Shown here in pieces: positions 59,709-64,000 of a stretch of 64,000 bases of DNA (its first letter is position 1; every line of letters begins with the position of its first letter). Both the position numbers and the translations under genes were made by a program. This stretch comes from Spongiactinospora rosea (GTDB taxonomy: Bacteria; Actinomycetota; Actinomycetes; Streptosporangiales; Streptosporangiaceae). The stretch is taken from positions 186,001 through 250,000 of the forward strand of contig NZ_QMEY01000011.1 of assembly GCF_003315795.1 (NCBI RefSeq), given 5' to 3'. The notes beneath the pieces were generated by a model. It was not told the DNA's origin, searched no databases, and worked only from the letters and a program-made list of their open reading frames with translations.

Positions 59709-61010
59709 TCAGGAGGGGTGGGACGCCACGACGCCGGAGATCGCGGTCAGACCCTGCTCGATCTCGGCCGCGGTGACCGACAGCGCCGGGCGCAGCCGTA
59801 GCGAGCGCTCCCCGCAGGGCAGCAGCAGGACACCGCCCTCGTCGCGTACGCGGGCCAGCACGGCGTTCCTGGTCTCGGCGTCGGGCAGGTCGAAGGCGCA
59901 CATCAGGCCGCGCCCGCGGGCCGCCGAGACCAGGTCGGGGCGGTCGGCCTGGATCTTGTGCAGGCCGGCCAGCAGGCGTTCGCCGAGTTCGGCGGCGCGC
60001 TGGACGAGGCCGTCCCGCTCGATGATCTCCAGCATGCGCCGCGACCTGACCATGTCGATCAGCCCGCCGCCCCAGGTGGAGTTGATCCGCCCGCTGATCT
60101 GGAAGACGTTGCCCGCCACATCGTCCACCCTGCGGCCCGCCATGATCCCGCCGACCTGGATCTTCTTGGCGAAGGCCACGATGTCGGGGGCGAGGCCGAG
60201 CTGCTGGTAGGCCCACGGCGTGCCGGTGAGGCCCGCCCCGGTCTGCACCTCGTCGAGCACGAACAGCGCGTCGTGCTCGTGGCAGAGGTCCTGCATGGCG
60301 CGCAGGAACTCGGGCCGCATGTGGTTGTCGCCGCCCTCGCCCTGGATGGGCTCGGCGATGAAACAGGCGATGTCCTGCGGGTGGGCCTCGAACGCGGCCC
60401 GCGCCTGGGCGAGCGCGCGCCGCTCGGCGGCCTCCACGCCGCCGGGGGCGTCCCGGTACAGGTTGGTCGCGGGCACCTCGATGCGCGGCCAGTCGAACTT
60501 GGGGAACCGCTCGGTCTTGACCGGGTCGGTGTTGGTGAGCGAGAGGGTGTACCCGCTGCGCCCGTGGAAGGCGCGGGTGAGGTGCAGCACCTTGGTGCCG
60601 AGCTCGGGTGAGCGCCCGTGCGCCTCGTTGTGCCTGCTCTTCCAGTCGAAGGCGGTCTTGAGGGCGTTCTCCACGGCGAGCGCGCCGCCCTCGACGAAGA
60701 ACAGGTGCGGCAGCTCCGGGTCGCCGAGCACGCGGGCGAAGGTGTCGGCGAAGTCCGCCAGGTGGGTGGTGTAGAGGTCGGAGTTGGCCGGCTTGTTGGC
60801 CGCGACCTTGCCCAGCAGTGCGAGGAACTCCGGGTCGTCGTCGAAGGGGTTGATCCCGAGCGGCGCGGAGGCGAAGAACGTGTAGAAGTCGAGGAATCGC
60901 CGCCCCGTCCGGCCGTCGTACAGCCAGGAGCCCTGGCTGCGGTCGAGGTCGGGTTCCAGGTGGAACCCGTCGGTGAGCAGGTGGCGGGCTAGCCGGTCGC
61001 GTAGGTCCAT
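59709..61010 (-). CDS. lat: L-lysine 6-transaminase
   Basis: A 433-residue class III aminotransferase matching lysine epsilon-aminotransferase: DFYTFFASAPLGINPFDDDP, HLFFVEGGALAVENALKTAF, the PLP block LFVLDEVQTGAGLTGTPWAY and the Schiff-base Lys in VAFAKKIQVGGIMAG. It converts L-lysine and 2-oxoglutarate to 2-aminoadipate semialdehyde (piperideine-6-carboxylate). In beta-lactam producers it feeds aminoadipate, in Mycobacterium it is a persistence-linked gene; no beta-lactam genes are seen here. No Lrp regulator adjoins it. Its promoter lies in 61011-61174. Confidence 0.93.
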   Translation of the reverse strand: MDLRDRLARHLLTDGFHLEPDLDRSQGSWLYDGRTGRRFLDFYTFFASAPLGINPFDDDPEFLALLGKVAANKPANSDLYTTHLADFADTFARVLGDPELPHLFFVEGGALAVENALKTAFDWKSRHNEAHGRSPELGTKVLHLTRAFHGRSGYTLSLTNTDPVKTERFPKFDWPRIEVPATNLYRDAPGGVEAAERRALAQARAAFEAHPQDIACFIAEPIQGEGGDNHMRPEFLRAMQDLCHEHDALFVLDEVQTGAGLTGTPWAYQQLGLAPDIVAFAKKIQVGGIMAGRRVDDVAGNVFQISGRINSTWGGGLIDMVRSRRMLEIIERDGLVQRAAELGERLLAGLHKIQADRPDLVSAARGRGLMCAFDLPDAETRNAVLARVRDEGGVLLLPCGERSLRLRPALSVTAAEIEQGLTAISGVVASHPS

Positions 61011-61174
61011 GTCCCCTCCAGAAGCACGCCTGGGCGGCGTTCCTTATGATTCCCGGGCACATACGACCATATGCGGAAAATTTACGGCTGACGAGACCAT
61101 ACCTAGGAAGATATTCGGATACCCTTGATCAACTGGCGTACCTGCCCGCCCTCGCCCGGCCGCTCCGACAGACG

Positions 61175-61203
61175 GGGCCGGCGCCCGTGATGGACGCCGG
61201 CCC
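61175..61203 (-). terminator. Hairpin after peptidoglycan-binding gene
   Basis: GGGCCGGCG (61175-61183) pairs perfectly with CGCCGGCCC (61195-61203) around 11 bases, 19 bases beyond the stop of the minus-strand gene. No T-run. Confidence 0.65.
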
Positions 61204-61222
61204 GGGATCTCGGTGGCGGGCC

Positions 61223-61711
61223 TCAGGCGGCCGCGCCCACCGGGGCCTTCTCCAGCCAGGCCTCGTCCCAGGTGTGCCGATCGATCTGCCCGGTCACGGG
61301 CAGTCCCTTGAACTCCTGTAGTTCCTTGCAGGCCTTCTCGGTCTGGGGACCGAAGTCGCCGTCCACTTCGAGGTCGGGCCAGCCGCGGTTGTTCACCTGC
61401 CGCTGCCACTGGTGCACGAACTGGTTGTTCATGTCCCCTCTCTTCAGGACATGATCCGGCGCGGGCTTCGGCTTCGTGCTGTGCGCCTCCCAGGTGGCCT
61501 TCCAGGTGTCCGGGCCGACGATGCCATCGATTTCCAGACCGTGTTCCATCTGGAAGTTGGCGCACAGGCGCTTGCTCTCCTGGCCGTAGTCGCCGTCGAC
61601 GACGATATGCCAGCCACGGTGCCGCATCTGCTGTTGCCATTTACTGACATTCGGCGTCCGCTGGATCGGCGGGAACTTCAGTGGCGGTGGTTCGAATGGC
61701 GGTGCCGACAT
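61223..61711 (-). CDS. Double peptidoglycan-binding-domain protein
   Basis: A 162-residue protein made of two PG_binding_1 (PF01471-like) units: residues about 22-75 (VSKWQQQMRHRGWHIVVDGD ... EIDGIVGPDTWKATWE) and 97-155 (VHQWQRQVNNRGWPDLEVDG ... LPVTGQIDRHTWDEAW). No signal peptide and no catalytic domain, unlike most secreted users of this fold. It might bind cell-wall fragments after non-classical release or have another ligand. No phage genes lie nearby. Confidence 0.88.
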   Translation of the reverse strand: MSAPPFEPPPLKFPPIQRTPNVSKWQQQMRHRGWHIVVDGDYGQESKRLCANFQMEHGLEIDGIVGPDTWKATWEAHSTKPKPAPDHVLKRGDMNNQFVHQWQRQVNNRGWPDLEVDGDFGPQTEKACKELQEFKGLPVTGQIDRHTWDEAWLEKAPVGAAA

Positions 61712-62034
61712 TCGCTCTCCCCTCCTTGCGGTGAGGTGGTGGCGGCCGACGGACCGAGACGATGTCTCCTGCCCCTGGTCAGCGGGCCGTCCGGTCGATG
61801 TGGCCTTATCCGGAAATCAGGTCACATTTCCAGAGCACCACAAGAACAGCCATACGGGTCACCACCCGGAAAGGATTTGACCGGCGCCTTAATACAAAGT
61901 GACCGGTACCACGGCGGTCTCACGAAAGTCGACGCCGCTACCCGCTTTTAACGACCGGGTGGAAAAAGCATCGAAACGGCGATACCCGATCGGGCGGCAC
62001 GCCGCCCGCGTTTTACGCGGGGCGGGAGCGGCCG
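61712..62034. other. Intergenic region with terminator hairpins
   Basis: No gene is supported here. The right end carries two overlapping, mutually exclusive stems: CGGGCGGC/GCCGCCCG at 61991-62008 and CCGCGT/ACGCGG at 62006-62020, just after the stop of the minus-strand gene at 62035, suited to a terminator. The left part (61712-61900) would hold the promoter of the peptidoglycan-binding gene. GGTCAC, GACCGG and similar short elements occur, without a clear palindrome. Confidence 0.6.
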
Positions 62035-62886
62035 TTAGGAGCCGAAGACCTCGGGCGGCGGCACCGGGGCGAGCACCGCCTGGCCGTCCCTGATCGGCGC
62101 GGCCCCGGCCACGAAGCGCGTCAGGTCCTCGCCGTGCACGCAGCGGGCCTGGGTGAGGCCGCCCGCCGCGCGCCGGGTGAGGTCGGCCACCGGCAGCTCG
62201 ACCCGCGAGGCGGCGAGGATCAGGTTGCCGAACCTGCGCCCGCGCATCACCCCCGGCTCGGCCAGCAGCACCACATGGCGGAACGTCTCGCACACGGTCG
62301 CGGCGAACCTGCGGGCGAATGCTAGCCCCTTACCGTCGGCCATGTTGACCAGCAGCGTCCCGCGGTGGCGCAGCACGCGGGCGATGTCGCCGAGGTACTC
62401 CACGGTGGCCAGCTCGATCGGCATCACCGCGCCGGTGAAGGCGTCGAGCACCACGAGGTCGGCCGAGTCGTCCCAGATGCCGCCGATCGCGGCCCGCCCG
62501 TCCTCGATCCGCACCTTCAGCCGGGGCACCGACTTGAGCCGCAACTGGTCGCGGACGAGCTGGACCAGCGCGGCGTCGCGCTCGGCGACGATCTGCCGGG
62601 AGCCCGGCCGGGAGGCGGCGACGTAGCGGGGGATCGTGCACGCGCCGCCGCCGACGTGGACGGCGTCCAGCGGTCCCTCCGGGAGCAGATCGATCACGTC
62701 GGCCATCAGCCTGACGTACTCGAAGTCGAGGTAGAGCGGGTCTTCCAGATCGACGTAGGACTGCGGGACCCCGTCGCAGGTCAGCATCCAGCCGGTGGGC
62801 CGGTCCAGGTCGCGGAGCAGTTCGACCTCGCCGTAGGACACCGCGTAGCGACCCGGCTCGGGCTCGCGGGGGACGCGCCGGGCCAT
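62035..62886 (-). CDS. Spermidine-synthase-like SAM-fold protein
   Basis: A 283-residue protein of the spermine/spermidine synthase-like superfamily. SAM-binding loop VHVGGGACTIPRYVA, acidic residue in QIVAERDAALVQ, DGRAAIGG and VVLDAFTGAVMPIELATVEY. The N-terminal GYVDLEDPLYLDFEY-like region (SYVDLEDPLYLDFEYVRLMA) is typical. Many actinobacterial members are not true polyamine synthases, so the reaction is open. ATG 62886 chosen; the frame is open to 63060 but overlaps the divergent penicillin-binding gene. Confidence 0.88.
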   Translation of the reverse strand: MARRVPREPEPGRYAVSYGEVELLRDLDRPTGWMLTCDGVPQSYVDLEDPLYLDFEYVRLMADVIDLLPEGPLDAVHVGGGACTIPRYVAASRPGSRQIVAERDAALVQLVRDQLRLKSVPRLKVRIEDGRAAIGGIWDDSADLVVLDAFTGAVMPIELATVEYLGDIARVLRHRGTLLVNMADGKGLAFARRFAATVCETFRHVVLLAEPGVMRGRRFGNLILAASRVELPVADLTRRAAGGLTQARCVHGEDLTRFVAGAAPIRDGQAVLAPVPPPEVFGS

Positions 62887-62971
62887 TACGCCGGATCTTT
62901 CATGATTGGGTCCTTTTTGCCGTGTTCGTTCTGGTATACCGCTGGAGGACAAGGCCCTCGGAAGAAACCGT

Positions 62972-64000
62972 ATGCCGATGAAGAGGCTGCTCGTACTGCT
63001 GACCGTCGTGCTCGCCGTTCTCGTCGGGGCCGGGGTGTTCGTGCTGTACCCGCGGCTCATGCCGGTCCGCGGTACGCCGGAGGAGATCGCCCGCGCCTAC
63101 CTGGCCGCCTGGCGGGCCGGTGACCTGGGCGCGATGCGCGTCATGGTGGCGGACCCGCCCGCCGACTTCGCCGCCCGGCACCGGCGCTTCGACGCCGGCT
63201 TCCGGGTCGCCTCGCTCACCGTTACGGCCAAAACGCTGACGCGGGACGGGGAGGAGGCCGCGCGGCTCGCGTTCGAGGGGACCCGGCGGATCCGCGACCT
63301 CGGGCCGTGGCCGTTCTCGGGGACGCTGCGGCTGGCGGTCCGCGACCGGCGGTGGCAGGTGCTCTGGGGGCCGGAGGTGCTTCATCCCGCGCTGCGGGAC
63401 GGCGGGTCGCTGCGGCTCACCGAGATCAAGGTGCCCTCCGCCGAGTTGCTGACCCGGTCCGGCGAGGCCATGCCGAAGGACCACGCCGCCGAGTCCTACC
63501 TCGCCGACCTGGGCGGCAGGCTCGGCCCGCCGGTCACCGGCTGGGCGGTCGAGGCCGAGCGCGCGGGCCGGGCCCGGCGGCTGGTCACCTACCAGCCGAC
63601 GGCCAAGCGCAAGGTCCGCACCACGCTGTCGCGCCCGGTGCAGGCCGCGGCGGCGCGGGCGCTGGACGGCGTGCGGGAGGCCGCCGCGATCGTCGCGGTA
63701 CGGCCGGGCACCGGGGAGATCCTGGCCGTCGCCGACCGCCTGGACCCCGCCGCGCGCGGGCGCGGCGAGCGCCCGCGGCGGGCCGCGTTCGAGGAGGCGT
63801 CCCGGCCGGGCGGGGTGTTCCAGGTGGTGACGGCCGCCGCGCTGCTGTCGGCGGGGATGACGCCGCAGAGCACGGTCGCCTGCCCGCGCGACTTCACGCC
63901 GCGGGGGACCCGCCGGATCGCCAACCCCGGCAGGGCCGCGCACGGCACGGTCTCACTGGCCAAGGCGCTGGCGATGTCCTGCGACACGGCGTTCGCCCGG
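62972..64000 (+). CDS. Penicillin-binding-like protein with degenerate active site (partial)
   Basis: The gene runs off the window after 343 codons. Residues 3-26 form a membrane anchor (LLVLLTVVLAVLVGAGVFVL), about 35-130 an NTF2-like MecA_N domain (TPEEIARAYLAAWRAGDLGA), then a transpeptidase fold (LSRPVQAAAARALDGVREAA; AAIVAVRPGTGEILAVADR). Where active enzymes have PGSTFK, this one reads PGGVFQ (279-284): the nucleophilic Ser is Gly281 and the Lys is Gln284. The next motif SxN appears as S336-C-D338. The KTG region is beyond the end. GGAAG precedes the ATG. Probably a non-catalytic relative of class B enzymes. Confidence 0.85.
   Translation, partial: MPMKRLLVLLTVVLAVLVGAGVFVLYPRLMPVRGTPEEIARAYLAAWRAGDLGAMRVMVADPPADFAARHRRFDAGFRVASLTVTAKTLTRDGEEAARLAFEGTRRIRDLGPWPFSGTLRLAVRDRRWQVLWGPEVLHPALRDGGSLRLTEIKVPSAELLTRSGEAMPKDHAAESYLADLGGRLGPPVTGWAVEAERAGRARRLVTYQPTAKRKVRTTLSRPVQAAAARALDGVREAAAIVAVRPGTGEILAVADRLDPAARGRGERPRRAAFEEASRPGGVFQVVTAAALLSAGMTPQSTVACPRDFTPRGTRRIANPGRAAHGTVSLAKALAMSCDTAFAR

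Noticed and set aside
61223..61711. Prophage endolysin fragment
   Set aside because: No catalytic domain, holin, integrase or structural phage genes around it.

Overview
The window is chromosomal DNA of a high-GC filamentous actinobacterium. Coding third positions are strongly G/C, GTG starts are frequent and many neighbouring stops and starts overlap as ATGA or GTGA. The gene families (XRE/DUF397/ATPase sets, DUF5753, a BTAD-type regulator, exported Ser/Thr kinases, lysine 6-transaminase, an orn/tRNA-His pair) point to the Streptosporangiaceae or a close family. That placement is inference from gene content. I see no rRNA, CRISPR array, insertion sequence or prophage.

Layout. 0.5-2.8 kb: an XRE regulator and a DUF397 protein diverge from an ATPase and two DUF397-like proteins across a palindrome-rich promoter; this resembles the whiJ/abaA-type sets of Streptomyces. 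3.0-5.2 kb: a Nudix hydrolase, an unknown protein, and a tandem ~252-bp repeat full of short GAA-loop hairpins. 5.25-13.5 kb: a MerR/aldo-keto reductase pair converges on a long minus-strand run (XRE-TPR regulator, phosphotransferase, IclR regulator, pobA, pcaI, pcaJ, pcaH, pcaG). This run converts 4-hydroxybenzoate to protocatechuate, opens the ring and activates 3-oxoadipate, but pcaB, pcaC/D (or pcaL) and pcaF are absent here. 13.8-30.5 kb: mixed genes, including a DUF427 protein, an astacin-like metalloprotease, a lipoprotein, a small envelope-glycolipid group (DUF2079, GT4, PIG-L deacetylase, UPF0104), a 1126-residue BTAD/ATPase regulator, a DedA protein behind a good iron box, a D,D-carboxypeptidase, a small secreted protein, a GH18 chitinase and a TrmH-family methyltransferase.

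30.9-49.2 kb: a solute-binding/VWA membrane protein, an ECF sigma factor fused to a zinc-finger, membrane and extracellular tail, then an exopolysaccharide locus: small membrane protein, BioF2-type acyltransferase, three GT2 glycosyltransferases, polysaccharide deacetylase, flippase, DegT aminotransferase, GH26-like glycosidase, a giant GT2/multi-TM fusion and a small membrane protein. Together these could assemble, modify, export and trim a surface glycan. 49.1-58.4 kb: a MocR regulator with a palindromic 27-bp repeat array in its N-terminal coding region, divergent from a PNPOx-family protein; then two receptor kinases with short activation loops, a pseudokinase and a DUF2510 membrane protein. 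58.5-64 kb: orn, tRNA-His with a clear terminator, a small LuxR protein, lat, a double peptidoglycan-binding protein, a spermidine-synthase-like protein and a truncated penicillin-binding protein whose visible catalytic motifs are missing.

Best candidates for new biology: the hairpin repeat at 4.6-5.2 kb, the kinase/kinase/pseudokinase set, the giant GT fusion and its surface-glycan locus, the MocR palindrome array, the structured leader ORF at 30.7 kb and the degenerate penicillin-binding protein.
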